Positions 8,946-19,088 are shown, counted from the first letter of the stretch. The stretch is DNA of 64,000 nt from Variovorax sp. DXTD-1 (GCF_003984625.1 NZ_RWKH01000001.1:248001-312000); one strand, 5' to 3'. The notes: generated by a model from the letters alone, not told the origin. Made by a program: numbers and translations.

Positions 8946-10061
8946 TCAGGCGAAGACGCCCGCGGTGTCCTGCATGCGGGCCGACACTTCGCCCAGGTGG
9001 TGCAGGGTGTCGCCGAAAGTCATTTCAAGCTGCGTGAGCTTGCGGAAATAGTGGCTGCCGATGTATTCGTCCGTCACGCCGATGCCGCCGTGCAGCTGCA
9101 CCGAGTTGGCTGCCACGAAGCGCATCGAAACGCCCAGCTGGTACTTGGCGCGCGCCAGGGCCTGGCGCCGCTCGTCGGCCGGCGCGTTGAGCTTGAGCGT
9201 GGCGTAGTAGCTCATCGAGCGTGCGAGCTCGAGTTGCATCTTCATGTCGGCCACGCGATGGCGCAGCGCCTGGAAGGTGGAGATGACCACGCCGAACTGC
9301 TTGCGCTGGTTCATGTAGTCGACCGTGAGGGCCACGGTCTTGTCCATGACGCCGACCGCCTCGGCGCATGTGGCGGCAATGCCCACGTCGACTGCGTACT
9401 CGAGCGCAGCCAACCCGTCCGCGGTGATCAGCGTGGCGTCTGCCTTGTCGAACACGACCTCGGCCGCTCGGCTGCCGTCTTGCGTGCCGTAGCCGCGTGC
9501 CTCGACACCGCTGGCGCTGCGCTCGACCAGGAAGACGGCGATCTTGCCGTCGGCCTGCGCGGGCACGATGTAAGCGTCGGCTTCGTCGCCCACGGGCACC
9601 ACGCTCTTGGCGCCGGTCAGCGACCAGCCGTCGCCGGCCTTCACGGCCTTGGCCTCGCACACGTCCAGCCGGTAGCGCGACTTGCGCTCCTGATAAGCCA
9701 GCACCACGATGGCCTGGCCGCCTGCAATGCGGGGCAGCCAGTTGTCCTTGAGGTCGGCGCCGGCGTAGCCGCTGAGCACGGCGCCGGCAATCAGCGTCTG
9801 CGCGAAGGGCTCCAGCACGATGCCGCGGCCCAGTTCTTCCATCACCACCATGCCGGCCACCGGGCCCATGCCCAGGCCGCCGTCGTCTTCGGCGATGTAG
9901 AGGCCGCCCAGGCCGAGCTCGGCCAGCTCGTCCCATGCTTCGCGCGAGAAGCCGCCCTTGGCCTCGATGCCGCGGCGGCGCTCGAAGTCGTAGCCCTTGT
10001 CGACCCATTTGCGCACGGCGTCGCGCAGCTGTTCCTGGTCGTCAGAAAAATTGAAATCCAT
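8946..10061 (-). CDS. Acyl-CoA dehydrogenase, pimeloyl-CoA dehydrogenase small subunit-like
   Basis: 371 residues of the acyl-CoA dehydrogenase fold: N-terminal helical domain (MDFNFSDDQEQLRDAVRKWV), a middle beta domain around 120-220, and a C-terminal helical domain with MNQRKQFGVVISTFQALRHR and LHGGIGVTDEYIGSHYFRKL. It resembles the small subunit of the two-component pimeloyl-CoA dehydrogenase of Rhodopseudomonas (PimD type), and the large-subunit-like gene lies 12 bases upstream on the same strand. The pair probably oxidises a medium or dicarboxylic acyl-CoA as a heteromer with FAD. The rest of a pim operon (ligase, thiolase) is not adjacent, so the substrate remains inferred. An intrinsic terminator follows. 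Confidence 0.85.
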   Translation of the reverse strand: MDFNFSDDQEQLRDAVRKWVDKGYDFERRRGIEAKGGFSREAWDELAELGLGGLYIAEDDGGLGMGPVAGMVVMEELGRGIVLEPFAQTLIAGAVLSGYAGADLKDNWLPRIAGGQAIVVLAYQERKSRYRLDVCEAKAVKAGDGWSLTGAKSVVPVGDEADAYIVPAQADGKIAVFLVERSASGVEARGYGTQDGSRAAEVVFDKADATLITADGLAALEYAVDVGIAATCAEAVGVMDKTVALTVDYMNQRKQFGVVISTFQALRHRVADMKMQLELARSMSYYATLKLNAPADERRQALARAKYQLGVSMRFVAANSVQLHGGIGVTDEYIGSHYFRKLTQLEMTFGDTLHHLGEVSARMQDTAGVFA

Positions 10062-10073
10062 GTTCTTGTCTCC

Positions 10074-11255
10074 TCAGCCCAGTACCGTCTGCGCGACGAT
10101 GTTGCGTTGCACTTCGTTCGAGCCGCCGTAGATGGTGGTCTTGCGCATGTTGAAGAAGGTCGATGCGAGCGGCGCAAGCGCCGGGTTGCCGCCCGGGAAG
10201 TCGCCCTGCCAACCCGCTTCCATGGCTTCGCGGATGAGGGGCAGCGAATACGCGCCGCCTGCCAGCATCATCAGTTCGCTGTAGCGCTGCTGGATTTCGC
10301 TGCCGCGGATCTTGAGCAGGCCCGCGACGTCCAGCGAGTTCTTGCCAGAGGTGGCGGCCGAGAGCACGCGCAGCACCATCATCTCGAGCGCGACGATGTC
10401 GACTTCGAGCTTGGCGATCTCGTCGCGGAAGCGCAGGTCGTCGTACACGCCTTCGCTCTTGGCAATGCGCTTCAGGCGCTCGAGCTCGCGCTTGGCGCGG
10501 TTCACGTCGGCAATGTTGGTGCGCTCGTGCGAGAGCAGGTGCTTGGCGTAGGTCCAGCCCTTGTTCTCTTCGCCGATCAGGTTCTCGGCCGGCACTTCGA
10601 CGTTGTCGAAGAACACCTCGTTCACTTCATGGCTGCCGTCGAGCAGCTTGATGGGCCGCACGGTAACGCCGGGCGACTTCATGTCGAGCAGCAAGAAGCT
10701 GATGCCGGTTTGCGGCTTGCCTTCGTTGCTGGTGCGCACGAGGTTGAACATCCAGTCGCCGTACTGGCCGAGCGTGGTCCAGGTCTTCTGGCCGTTGACG
10801 ATGTATTTGTCACCCTTGCGCTCGGCCTTGGTCTTGACCGAAGCCAAGTCGGAGCCCGAGCCGGGTTCGCTGTAGCCCTGGCTCCACCAGACTTCACCGC
10901 TCGCGATGCCGGGCAGAAAGCGCTTCTGCTGCTCGGCATTGCCGAACGCCATGATCACCGGAGCCACCATCACCGGGCCGAACGGCACGATGCGCGGCGC
11001 GCCGGCCAGGGCGGTTTCTTCCTCGAACAGGTGGCGCTGGATGGCCGTCCAGCCCGGGCCGCCGAATTCCTTCGGCCAGCCGTAGCCCAGCCAACCCTTC
11101 TTGCCGAGGATCTTGGCCCAGCCTTGCAGATCGTCGCGCGTCAGCTCGAGCGCGTTGTGCACCTTGTGCGAAATCTCCTTGGGGAGGTTGTCCCTGACCC
11201 ATGCGCGAATTTCCTCGCGGAACTTCTGTTCTTCGGGCGTGAAGCTCAAATCCAT
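10074..11255 (-). CDS. Acyl-CoA dehydrogenase, pimeloyl-CoA dehydrogenase large subunit-like
   Basis: 393 residues. The FAD-binding signature YSEPGSGSDL is at 128-137, NGQKTWT at 154-160, and the C-terminal IYGGSNEVQRNI segment closes the active site. Overall it follows the PimC-type large subunit of pimeloyl-CoA dehydrogenase. It is the first gene of a two-gene unit with the small-subunit-like gene 12 bases downstream; the paired arrangement is the main reason for calling both a heteromeric enzyme rather than two independent dehydrogenases. A perfect AGCACG-GT-CGTGCT palindrome lies 73-86 bases upstream and probably controls it. Confidence 0.87.
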   Translation of the reverse strand: MDLSFTPEEQKFREEIRAWVRDNLPKEISHKVHNALELTRDDLQGWAKILGKKGWLGYGWPKEFGGPGWTAIQRHLFEEETALAGAPRIVPFGPVMVAPVIMAFGNAEQQKRFLPGIASGEVWWSQGYSEPGSGSDLASVKTKAERKGDKYIVNGQKTWTTLGQYGDWMFNLVRTSNEGKPQTGISFLLLDMKSPGVTVRPIKLLDGSHEVNEVFFDNVEVPAENLIGEENKGWTYAKHLLSHERTNIADVNRAKRELERLKRIAKSEGVYDDLRFRDEIAKLEVDIVALEMMVLRVLSAATSGKNSLDVAGLLKIRGSEIQQRYSELMMLAGGAYSLPLIREAMEAGWQGDFPGGNPALAPLASTFFNMRKTTIYGGSNEVQRNIVAQTVLG

Positions 11256-11327
11256 GCGTGCCTCGCTGTGTTGATCGGTCCGCCGCCATCGCGCCGATGG
11301 CGGTGTGTCTCCGGAACTTCGAGTTTT

Positions 11328-11341
11328 AGCACGGTCGTGCT
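11328..11341. promoter_or_regulatory. TetR-style palindrome upstream of the acyl-CoA dehydrogenase pair
   Basis: AGCACGGTCGTGCT has perfect 6-base arms around a 2-base centre. Palindromes of this build are typical targets of TetR-family repressors of fatty acid catabolism in Proteobacteria. It lies between the dehydrogenase operon and the divergent purN. No TetR gene is in the window. Confidence 0.5.
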
Positions 11342-11409
11342 GTGAATCGGTGTCCGCGCGGCGACAAGTTCAGGGTGGCCGGAGCCGAGCACAGATAATC
11401 CCGCGTCCC

Positions 11410-12006
11410 ATGAAGAACATCGTGATCCTTATTTCCGGCGGCGGCTCCAACATGGCGGCCATCGTGCGCGCCGCCGAGCGCGACCGCTGGGCCGAGCGGT
11501 TTAGCGCCCGCATTGCCGCGGTGGTCAGCAACAAGCCCGAAGCGGGCGGGCTTGCGATTGCCGCCACGCACGGCATCGCAACTGCCGTGGTTCCGCACAA
11601 GGAATTTCCGACGCGCGAAGCTTTCGACGAGGCATTGGCCAAGGTGGTCGATGCGCACGCGCCGGCGCTCGTGGTGCTGGCGGGCTTCATGCGCATCCTG
11701 ACGCCGGGCTTTGTGGGCCGCTACGCCGGGCGCCTGATCAATATCCACCCCTCGCTGCTGCCTGCGTTTCCGGGGCTGCACACCCACCAGCGGGCCATCG
11801 ACGCGGGCTGCAAAGTGGCTGGAGTCACCGTGCACCAGGTGACGACCGAACTCGACCACGGGCCGATCCTGGCGCAGGCCGTGGTGCCCGTGCTGCCGGA
11901 CGACACGGCCGCCACCCTGGCCGGCCGCGTGCTGGCGCAGGAACATCAGTTGTATCCACGCGCCATTGCTGGATGGCTTGCAGATACATCAGGTCACATT
12001 CTTTAA
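11410..12006 (+). CDS. purN: Phosphoribosylglycinamide formyltransferase
   Basis: 198 residues. PurN transfers a formyl group from 10-formyltetrahydrofolate to GAR in de novo purine synthesis. The phosphate-binding loop ISGGGSNM starts at residue 8, the folate-site phrase VLAGFMRIL is present, and the catalytic region INIHPSLLPAFPGLHTH with its Asn-His is followed by GVTVHQVTTELDHGPIL carrying the catalytic Asp. The ATG at 11410 is used; the upstream open frame has no homology. It diverges from the acyl-CoA dehydrogenase pair. A small lipoprotein gene follows 37 bases later and may be read through. Confidence 0.95.
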   Translation: MKNIVILISGGGSNMAAIVRAAERDRWAERFSARIAAVVSNKPEAGGLAIAATHGIATAVVPHKEFPTREAFDEALAKVVDAHAPALVVLAGFMRILTPGFVGRYAGRLINIHPSLLPAFPGLHTHQRAIDAGCKVAGVTVHQVTTELDHGPILAQAVVPVLPDDTAATLAGRVLAQEHQLYPRAIAGWLADTSGHIL

Positions 12007-12043
12007 AGTTGTTTATATTCGCGGGTTTTCGGGAGAAGACAAG

Positions 12044-12367
12044 TTGAAAACCCAATCACTACTGTTCATCGTTGCCGGCGCTGTCTTGATGACGGCTTGT
12101 GCCACGCAAGGCTCAACCCCTGCGGTAACCCCCGCTGCAGCTGCTCGGGCACCCGAGCCGGTGTTCCAGTGCAATGCCGATGGCGCGCGCTTCGCCGTCG
12201 GCCAGCCGCTTTCGCCCCAACTCGAAGCCGCGGCCCGCGTTCGCGCCGGTGCGGGCACGGTGCGGGCTCTGAAGCCCGGTGAGGTGGTCACGATGGAACT
12301 CAATGGCGGACGCCTCAACCTCGATGTGGACGCCCGCGGCCGCGTGACGGACGTTCGCTGCGGCTGA
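12044..12367 (+). CDS. I78 family peptidase inhibitor-like lipoprotein
   Basis: 107 residues from a TTG start with GGGAGA 7 bases upstream; no ATG is suitably placed. The N-terminus (KTQSLLFIVAGAVLMTAC) is a lipoprotein signal with lipobox LMTAC. The mature part matches the I78 (Elastase inhibitor AFLEI/flagellar-type) family: FQCNADGARFAVGQPLSP, then the hallmark VRALKPGEVVTMELNGGRLN and a C-terminal VDARGRVTDVRCG. The two mature Cys residues could form a disulfide. It probably protects periplasmic or surface proteins from serine proteases. It converges on the DUF1653 gene. Confidence 0.75.
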   Translation: MKTQSLLFIVAGAVLMTACATQGSTPAVTPAAAARAPEPVFQCNADGARFAVGQPLSPQLEAAARVRAGAGTVRALKPGEVVTMELNGGRLNLDVDARGRVTDVRCG

Positions 12368-12401
12368 GCGCCGTCCATGACGCTATCGAATACGTAGCGG
12401 C

Positions 12402-12635
12402 CTAGACAGGGGTGAAGCGCAATTGGCGAACACCGTCGATCTCCACGGTTTCACCGAACATCGCGGCGGGCCGAACCCACAACCCCTTGGCGCCGTAAAG
12501 GGCACGGTACAGCGTCATCGGCTCCAGCGTTTCGCTGTGGCGCACGGTGCCCAGCACGTCGTATTCGCCCCCCTTGTAGTGGCGATAACGGCCGGGCGGC
12601 GTCTCTATCAGGGGTGGCAGGTCGTTGTCGTTCAC
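12402..12635 (-). CDS. DUF1653 domain protein
   Basis: 77 residues from a GTG start with an AAAGAAG-type ribosome binding site. The whole protein is one DUF1653 domain: GRYRHYKGGEYDVLGTVRHS, then LEPMTLYRALYG and GLWVRPAAMFGE. Proteins of this family are small cytoplasmic proteins of unknown function found across Proteobacteria. An in-frame open reading frame continues far upstream but is antisense to the M48 protease gene and has no homology. The gene diverges from the M48 protease gene 45 bases away and converges with the I78 lipoprotein. Confidence 0.8.
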   Translation of the reverse strand: MNDNDLPPLIETPPGRYRHYKGGEYDVLGTVRHSETLEPMTLYRALYGAKGLWVRPAAMFGETVEIDGVRQLRFTPV

Positions 12636-12680
12636 GGTCTTGCTTCTTTCAAACTGTAGGGTCGGTTGGGGAAAAGTCGG

Positions 12681-14534
12681 ATGGATCGCGCTGATTTTGT
12701 TCACCTTGTCCGCCTGAGCGAGCATGCCAGCGCGGACGACAGTGCGCGCTACCGGCGCAGCGTCGCGGCATTTGCCGCACTCGGCTACCTGTGGGTGCTG
12801 GCCTGCCTGGCGCTCTCCGTCGGCATCATCGCCTGGGTTGCGCTGTCGGCCGGACAGGGACGCTTCAGTTTCGGGCGCGGCTGGCTGGCTCTGTTTGCGT
12901 TGGGCCTGCTCTGGGCCACGCTGCGCGCGCTCTGGGTGCGGTTCGACGAACCCGAGGGGCGGGAGCTTTCGCGCGCGGATGCGCCGGCGCTGTTCGAGGC
13001 GCTCGACCGCATACGCAAGAAGATCAAGGGCCCGCGGGTTCACCGCGTTTACCTGGACGACGAATTCAACGCCAGCATCCGGCAGGTGCCGCGTTTCGGG
13101 CTGTTTGGCGGCGCGGTCAATTCCCTCAGCATCGGGCTGCCGTTGCTCATGATGCTGGACCGGCGGCGGCTGCTGTCGGTGCTTGCGCATGAGTACGGAC
13201 ACCTGCGCGGCAACCACGGCAAGCTCAGCGCCTGGATCTACCGAACGCGGCTGTCGTGGCTCAAGCTCGACGCCAGCCTGCAGCGCGACGAAGGCGTGAT
13301 GGCACTGGTGTCGCAGAGCTTCTTTCGCTGGTATTTTCCGCGTTTTGCGGCCCGCACTTTCGCGCTCGCCCGGCAGGACGAGTACGAGGCCGACCGCATT
13401 TCGGGCCGCCTCCTGGGCACGACCGTCGCCGCTGCCGCGCTGACGGAAATTGCCATCAAGGCGAACTGGTATGCCGATGAGTTCTGGGCTTCGCACTGGG
13501 CCCGTGCCGAAAGGGAGCCGCAGCCGCCGGGCCCTTTCAAGGCGCTGAAGGAGCTTGCCGCCACGCCGCCCAGCGACGAATTCGCGCGCCGGGCATTGCG
13601 CGACGCCATGCGGCGCGTCAGCGATCTCGAAGACACACATCCGGTGTTGCGCGACCGGCTCGAGGCGCTCGGCCAGAAGGCCGTGGTGCCGCCCTGGTCG
13701 GCCGAGCCCGCGCTGGGCATGCTGGCCGACAGCGCCAAGTGGATCGAGCATTTCGACAACCAGTGGCGGCGCAACCACGCCAGCGACTGGAAGCAGCACC
13801 ATGCGCACCGGTCCCGCATCCGGGAACGCGTCGAGCTTCTGGCGGCGCGGGGCGAGCGCAATACCCCTGACGACCTCGTCGAATGGGCCGATTCAGAGCG
13901 GCGGCTCGATCCGGCGGCACCCGTGCGCGTTCGGTACGAACGTGCGCTCCAGGTCTCGCCCGAGCATGTCGGCGCCTTGCGGGGACTGTCCCAGATGCTC
14001 CCCGTGCGCGATCGCGCAGCACGTCTTGCCGTGCTCGAGCGCTTGCACGGGTCCAGTGCCGCCAGCCGCTGGTGGGCCGCAAAAAGCGCCGTGGCCGCAC
14101 TCGAAAATCCCGACGCCGGAGCTCACGACGAAGAAGCACTCAAGCTCTGGCGCGGCCGCCTCAAGGAGGCGGAAGAAGCCGAAGCGCGGGCCTGGGAGGA
14201 GATCACAGAGACGCCCTTCTTCAGCCAGATCGCACGGCATGATCTGAGCGACTATGAATTGGGCGAGCTGCAGGCGGACCTGGCGCGGTGCCTTCCCATT
14301 TCGCGCGCCTGGCTGGTGCGCAAGACGCTGCGCGAATTTCCGTGGCGCCGGGCCTACATCGTGTTCGTCGATCTGCCGGGCATGGACGACGAGGACCGCT
14401 GGCAGCTTTGCCGCCACCTCGAACACACCTTGAGCCTGCCGGGGGCGGCGCTGGTTCTGTGGGCCGGCCATTCGCCTACGCTGGCCGACATTGAACGACA
14501 GGCTTTCGGGCCGATCTGGACGCGCCGGGCGTAG
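12681..14534 (+). CDS. M48 family membrane-associated zinc metalloprotease
   Basis: 617 residues from the ATG at 12681. Two hydrophobic segments near residues 30-56 and 66-85 anchor the protein. The zinc motif HEYGH is at 170-174 (LSVLAHEYGHLRGNH) and the third ligand Glu follows in DEYEADRIS near 236. M48 peptidases of this build resemble HtpX/Ste24 and degrade or mature membrane proteins, but the roughly 380-residue helical C-terminal extension is not in HtpX and looks repeat-like and scaffold-like. It is followed 28 bases later by the RsmB-like gene on the same strand. The substrate is unknown. Confidence 0.8.
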   Translation: MDRADFVHLVRLSEHASADDSARYRRSVAAFAALGYLWVLACLALSVGIIAWVALSAGQGRFSFGRGWLALFALGLLWATLRALWVRFDEPEGRELSRADAPALFEALDRIRKKIKGPRVHRVYLDDEFNASIRQVPRFGLFGGAVNSLSIGLPLLMMLDRRRLLSVLAHEYGHLRGNHGKLSAWIYRTRLSWLKLDASLQRDEGVMALVSQSFFRWYFPRFAARTFALARQDEYEADRISGRLLGTTVAAAALTEIAIKANWYADEFWASHWARAEREPQPPGPFKALKELAATPPSDEFARRALRDAMRRVSDLEDTHPVLRDRLEALGQKAVVPPWSAEPALGMLADSAKWIEHFDNQWRRNHASDWKQHHAHRSRIRERVELLAARGERNTPDDLVEWADSERRLDPAAPVRVRYERALQVSPEHVGALRGLSQMLPVRDRAARLAVLERLHGSSAASRWWAAKSAVAALENPDAGAHDEEALKLWRGRLKEAEEAEARAWEEITETPFFSQIARHDLSDYELGELQADLARCLPISRAWLVRKTLREFPWRRAYIVFVDLPGMDDEDRWQLCRHLEHTLSLPGAALVLWAGHSPTLADIERQAFGPIWTRRA

Positions 14535-14562
14535 AGAGCCATCCGGCTGAGACAATCGGGGT

Positions 14563-15834
14563 ATGCACCCCAAAGCCCTGTTGGAGGCCACCGCCGATCT
14601 GGTCGGCCTTGTCCTGAAATTCGATCACCCGGCCGACCAGGTCGTTTCGCGATTTTTTCGCGACCACCGCGAGTTCGGCCCCCGAGAGCGCGCCACGCTT
14701 GCCGAGACGGTCTACACCGTGTTGCGCAAGAAGCTCCTGTTCGACCACCTGTCGCCCTCGGGCAGCGGCTCCAAGGAGCGCCGCATGGCGATCCTCGGCT
14801 TTCATGGCCCGCGCGACTTTCTGAAGAGCGCGCTCAACGACACCGAAAAGCGCTGGCTCGACAACTGCGAAGCCGTCAAGCCCGAAGACCTGCTGGAACG
14901 CCATCGCCACAATCTCCCCGAGTGGCTGGTCGCGCCGCTCAAGGCGCAATTGGGCGACGGTTTCTGGCCGATGGTCGAAAGCCTGCAGCAGCCCGCGCCG
15001 CTCGATCTCCGGGTCAATGCACTCACCGACAAACGCGCCGAAGTCAAGGCGGAGCTTGCCAAGGCTGCTATCAAATCCGAAGTAACGCCGTTCTCGCCGT
15101 GGGGCTTGCGCATCGACGGCAAGCCGGCGCTGACCAAGCTGGACGCGTTCGCCCGAGGCGCCGTCGAGGTGCAGGACGAGGGTTCCCAGTTGCTGGCGCT
15201 GCTGCTGGACGCGAAGCGAGGCGAGATGGTGGTCGACTTCTGTGCCGGCGCCGGCGGCAAGACGCTGGCGGTTGGCGCAACCATGCGCAACACCGGCCGG
15301 CTCTATGCCTTCGATACGTCGGCGCACCGGCTCGATGCGCTCAAGCCGCGGCTGGCGCGCAGCAAGCTTTCGAACGTTCATCCGGCCGCCATTGCGCATG
15401 AGCGCGACGACCGCATCAAGCGCCTGGCTGGCAAGATCGACCGGGTGCTGGTCGACGCCCCGTGTTCGGGCCTGGGAACACTGCGCCGCAATCCCGACCT
15501 GAAATGGCGCCAATCGGCTAAGTCGGTCGAGGAGCTGACGGTCAAGCAGGCGGCCATCCTGCAGAGCGCGGCACGCCTTCTGAAATCGGGCGGGCGTCTC
15601 ATTTATGCCACCTGCAGCGTGCTGCCGGAGGAAAACGAGGCCATTGCCGAGGCTTTCAGCGCCGCCAACCCCGATTTCGTGCCCCAGGACGCGGCGGAAC
15701 TGCTGCAGGGCCTGAAGGTAGAGGGCTTCGAGGCCCTTTGCGCCGGCGGCGAGGACGGACGGCGCTACCTGCGGCTATGGCCCCACCGCCACGCCACGGA
15801 CGGTTTCTTTGCGGCGGTGTGGAACCGCAAATAG
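14563..15834 (+). CDS. RsmB-like RNA (cytosine-5) methyltransferase
   Basis: 423 residues. The N-terminal third resembles the NusB-like RNA-binding region of RsmB. The SAM-dependent domain shows motif I VDFCAGAGGKTLAVG, motif IV DAPCSGLGTLRRNPD with one active-site Cys, and motif VI YATCSVLPEEN with the nucleophilic Cys. This is the RsmB/NOP2/SUN fold that makes m5C in rRNA. True RsmB modifies C967 of 16S rRNA and usually sits next to fmt, which is not here; this could be a paralogue, so no gene symbol is given. It follows the M48 gene closely. Confidence 0.85.
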   Translation: MHPKALLEATADLVGLVLKFDHPADQVVSRFFRDHREFGPRERATLAETVYTVLRKKLLFDHLSPSGSGSKERRMAILGFHGPRDFLKSALNDTEKRWLDNCEAVKPEDLLERHRHNLPEWLVAPLKAQLGDGFWPMVESLQQPAPLDLRVNALTDKRAEVKAELAKAAIKSEVTPFSPWGLRIDGKPALTKLDAFARGAVEVQDEGSQLLALLLDAKRGEMVVDFCAGAGGKTLAVGATMRNTGRLYAFDTSAHRLDALKPRLARSKLSNVHPAAIAHERDDRIKRLAGKIDRVLVDAPCSGLGTLRRNPDLKWRQSAKSVEELTVKQAAILQSAARLLKSGGRLIYATCSVLPEENEAIAEAFSAANPDFVPQDAAELLQGLKVEGFEALCAGGEDGRRYLRLWPHRHATDGFFAAVWNRK

Positions 15835-15966
15835 GCTCGGCACTCCAAAGTAGGGTAAATCTGCGCTATTAAGGAAGGGTAAAAGGCCTCATTTTGGCCT
15901 TGCCACCTTAAAATCGTGGGTTAACTGAAGGCTGCACCTTCGTGTGGCCATGGAGTACTTAATTCA

Positions 15967-17181
15967 ATGTTGATTCCTGACTCTGCCGTTTTGAGCGCGG
16001 CCCTCCAGTGGCTCGGTCACGGCTTGTGGGACCTGACATGGTGGCAGATCGTGTTGTACACGCTCGTCACCACGCACATCACGATCGCCGCGGTCACCAT
16101 CTTCCTGCACCGTACGCAGACGCACCGGGCCATGGACCTGGGGCCGATCCCCTCGCACTTCTTCCGTTTGTGGCTCTGGCTGGGCACCGGCATGGTCACC
16201 AAGGAATGGGTGGCCATTCACCGCAAGCACCACGCCAAGTGCGAATCCGAGGAAGACCCGCACAGCCCGCAGGTCAAGGGCATCGACGAAGTCCTCTGGC
16301 GCGGCGCCGAGTTGTATCGCGCCGAGTCGAAGAACAAGGAAACGATGGACCGCTACGGTCACGGCACGCCCGACGACTGGATCGAACGCAACCTGTACAC
16401 CCGCTACAGCTGGCAAGGCGTGGGCCTCATGCTGGTCATCAACCTGGCGCTCTTCGGCGCGCTGGGCCTGACCGTCTGGGCCGTGCAGATGCTGTGGATT
16501 CCCATCACCGCCGCCGGCATCATCAACGGCATTGGCCACTACTGGGGCTACCGCAACTTCGAGGCACCCGACGCCAGCCGCAATGTCTCGCCCTGGGGCC
16601 TGATCATTGGCGGTGAAGAGCTGCACAACAACCACCACACGTATCCCACGTCGGCCAAGTTTTCGGTCAAGAAGTACGAATTCGACATCGGCTGGGTCTA
16701 CATCCAGATGATGCAGGCGATCGGCTGGGCCAAGGTCAAAAAGGTGCCGCCGAAGATGCAGATGGGCGACATCCAGCCCGTGGCCAACGAAAAGACGCTC
16801 GAGGCCGTCATTGCGAATCGCTACGAAGTCATGGCCGGCTACGCCCGCGAAATGCGCCGCGTGACCAAGGCCGAGCTGATTGCGCTCAAGACCAAGGGCG
16901 GCGACATCTCGGTGCTCAAGGCGGCCAAGAACTGGCTGCATCGCGACGACGACAAGGTGCCGGCGTCGGCCCGCACGCACCTGGTGCAGGCGCGCGCTGC
17001 CCACCCGGTGATCGACAAGATGGTCACGATGCGCGAAGAGCTGCGCCAGCTCTGGCTCAACACTTCGCACTCGCGCGAGCAACTGGCCGCCGACCTGGCT
17101 GCCTGGTGCCATCGTGCCGAAGCCAGCGGCATTGCCGGCCTGCGCGAGTTCTCGACGCGTCTGCGCGCTGCACGAGCCTGA
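15967..17181 (+). CDS. Membrane acyl-CoA/fatty acid desaturase
   Basis: 404 residues. Three histidine boxes of membrane di-iron desaturases are visible: HRTQTH at 48-53, HRKHH at 85-89 and HNNHHTYP near 219. Hydrophobic segments lie around 25-46, 64-80 and two more between 155 and 190. The enzyme probably introduces a delta-9 double bond into saturated acyl chains to tune membrane fluidity. The roughly 130-residue C-terminal cytoplasmic tail is longer than in minimal bacterial desaturases. It is transcribed alone, with a strong intrinsic terminator 33 bases downstream and about 130 bases of untranslated upstream region. Confidence 0.9.
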   Translation: MLIPDSAVLSAALQWLGHGLWDLTWWQIVLYTLVTTHITIAAVTIFLHRTQTHRAMDLGPIPSHFFRLWLWLGTGMVTKEWVAIHRKHHAKCESEEDPHSPQVKGIDEVLWRGAELYRAESKNKETMDRYGHGTPDDWIERNLYTRYSWQGVGLMLVINLALFGALGLTVWAVQMLWIPITAAGIINGIGHYWGYRNFEAPDASRNVSPWGLIIGGEELHNNHHTYPTSAKFSVKKYEFDIGWVYIQMMQAIGWAKVKKVPPKMQMGDIQPVANEKTLEAVIANRYEVMAGYAREMRRVTKAELIALKTKGGDISVLKAAKNWLHRDDDKVPASARTHLVQARAAHPVIDKMVTMREELRQLWLNTSHSREQLAADLAAWCHRAEASGIAGLREFSTRLRAARA

Positions 17182-17213
17182 TCGATCAGAAGAGGCGGGG
17201 AACCGCGCTCCTC

Positions 17214-17246
17214 ATAAAAAAGCCGGCTTCGAGCCGGCTTTTTTAC
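17214..17246 (+). terminator. Intrinsic terminator after the desaturase
   Basis: AAAAAAGCCGGCT, a TCG centre, and AGCCGGCTTTTTT form a near-perfect hairpin with A and T tracts on both sides. It can stop transcription in either direction. Confidence 0.92.
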
Positions 17247-17289
17247 GCCCGTTTTCTGCGCCCAGGGAAGCGAGAATGAAGCGGGCAAC

Positions 17290-17326
17290 AAAAAACCCCG
17301 CTGGGCAAGCCCGGCGGGGTTTCTTG
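17290..17326 (-). terminator. Intrinsic terminator after rpmB-rpmG
   Basis: AAACCCCGC and GCGGGGTTT arms surround a TGGGCAAGCCCG inner stem-loop; the minus strand continues into a run of T residues. It lies 20 bases after the rpmG stop. Confidence 0.88.
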
Positions 17327-17346
17327 TTGGTGGAACCAGCGCTGAA

Positions 17347-17520
17347 TTACTTCAGCTTGATTTCCTTGTATTCGACGTGCTTGCGCGCCTTGGGGTCGAA
17401 CTTCATGATCGACATCTTTTCAGGCATCGTCTTCTTGTTCTTGCTGGTCGTGTAGAAGTGGCCGGTACCCGCGGTGGATTCCAGCTTGATCTTTTCGCGT
17501 CCGCCTTTGCTCGTTGCCAT
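17347..17520 (-). CDS. rpmG: 50S ribosomal protein L33
   Basis: 57 residues, basic: [16 protein letters not shown] at the N-terminus and [17 protein letters not shown] at the C-terminus, the standard L33 sequence of betaproteobacteria. It lacks the two CxxC pairs of zinc-binding L33, so it is the zinc-independent form. It follows rpmB by 11 bases in the conserved rpmB-rpmG unit and is followed by an intrinsic terminator. L33 sits near the E site of the large ribosomal subunit. Confidence 0.97.
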   Translation of the reverse strand: MATSKGGREKIKLESTAGTGHFYTTSKNKKTMPEKMSIMKFDPKARKHVEYKEIKLK

Positions 17521-17531
17521 GATTTAGCTCC

Positions 17532-17765
17532 TTAAGCTTGGCCGCGTGCGCGCAGGTCTGCGAGCACGGCGTCGATGCCGTTCTTGTCGATCAGGCGCAG
17601 CGCGGCGCTCGAAACACGCAGGCGAACCCAGCGGTTTTCGGTTTCGACCCAGAAACGGCGGTATTGCAGGTTCGGCAGGAACCGGCGCTTGGTTTTGTTG
17701 TTGGCGTGGGAAACATTGTTTCCGACCATCGGGCCTTTGCCCGTTACGTCGCATACGCGTGCCAT
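17532..17765 (-). CDS. rpmB: 50S ribosomal protein L28
   Basis: 77 residues. [20 protein letters not shown] opens the protein, followed by [20 protein letters not shown], the usual L28 sequence. Only one Cys is in the N-terminal region, so it is the zinc-free type. It is the first gene of the rpmB-rpmG operon, with a TATAAT promoter element about 155 bases upstream at the end of trxB. The ATG at 17765 is used because longer in-frame readings lack homology. Confidence 0.97.
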   Translation of the reverse strand: MARVCDVTGKGPMVGNNVSHANNKTKRRFLPNLQYRRFWVETENRWVRLRVSSAALRLIDKNGIDAVLADLRARGQA

Positions 17766-17919
17766 GAGGACACTCTTTCTTGAACAGCTGGCACCGGCGC
17801 AACCGTGGAGATTGCAGGTGTTTTGCAGCTTGACCTCGCCAGAAACGGGTGGCGGTACCCCGGCTTGCCCGAACGCTGAAGGCCACCACAAGAGCGGCCT
17901 CATTTCGGCAAAGCCTTGG

Positions 17920-19074
<1,155 letters not shown>

Positions 19075-19088
19075 TCAGGGATTGATAA

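Noticed and set aside
8922..11345. An 807-codon plus-strand frame
   Set aside because: Antisense to two acyl-CoA dehydrogenases with intact signatures; composition is that of a shadow frame.
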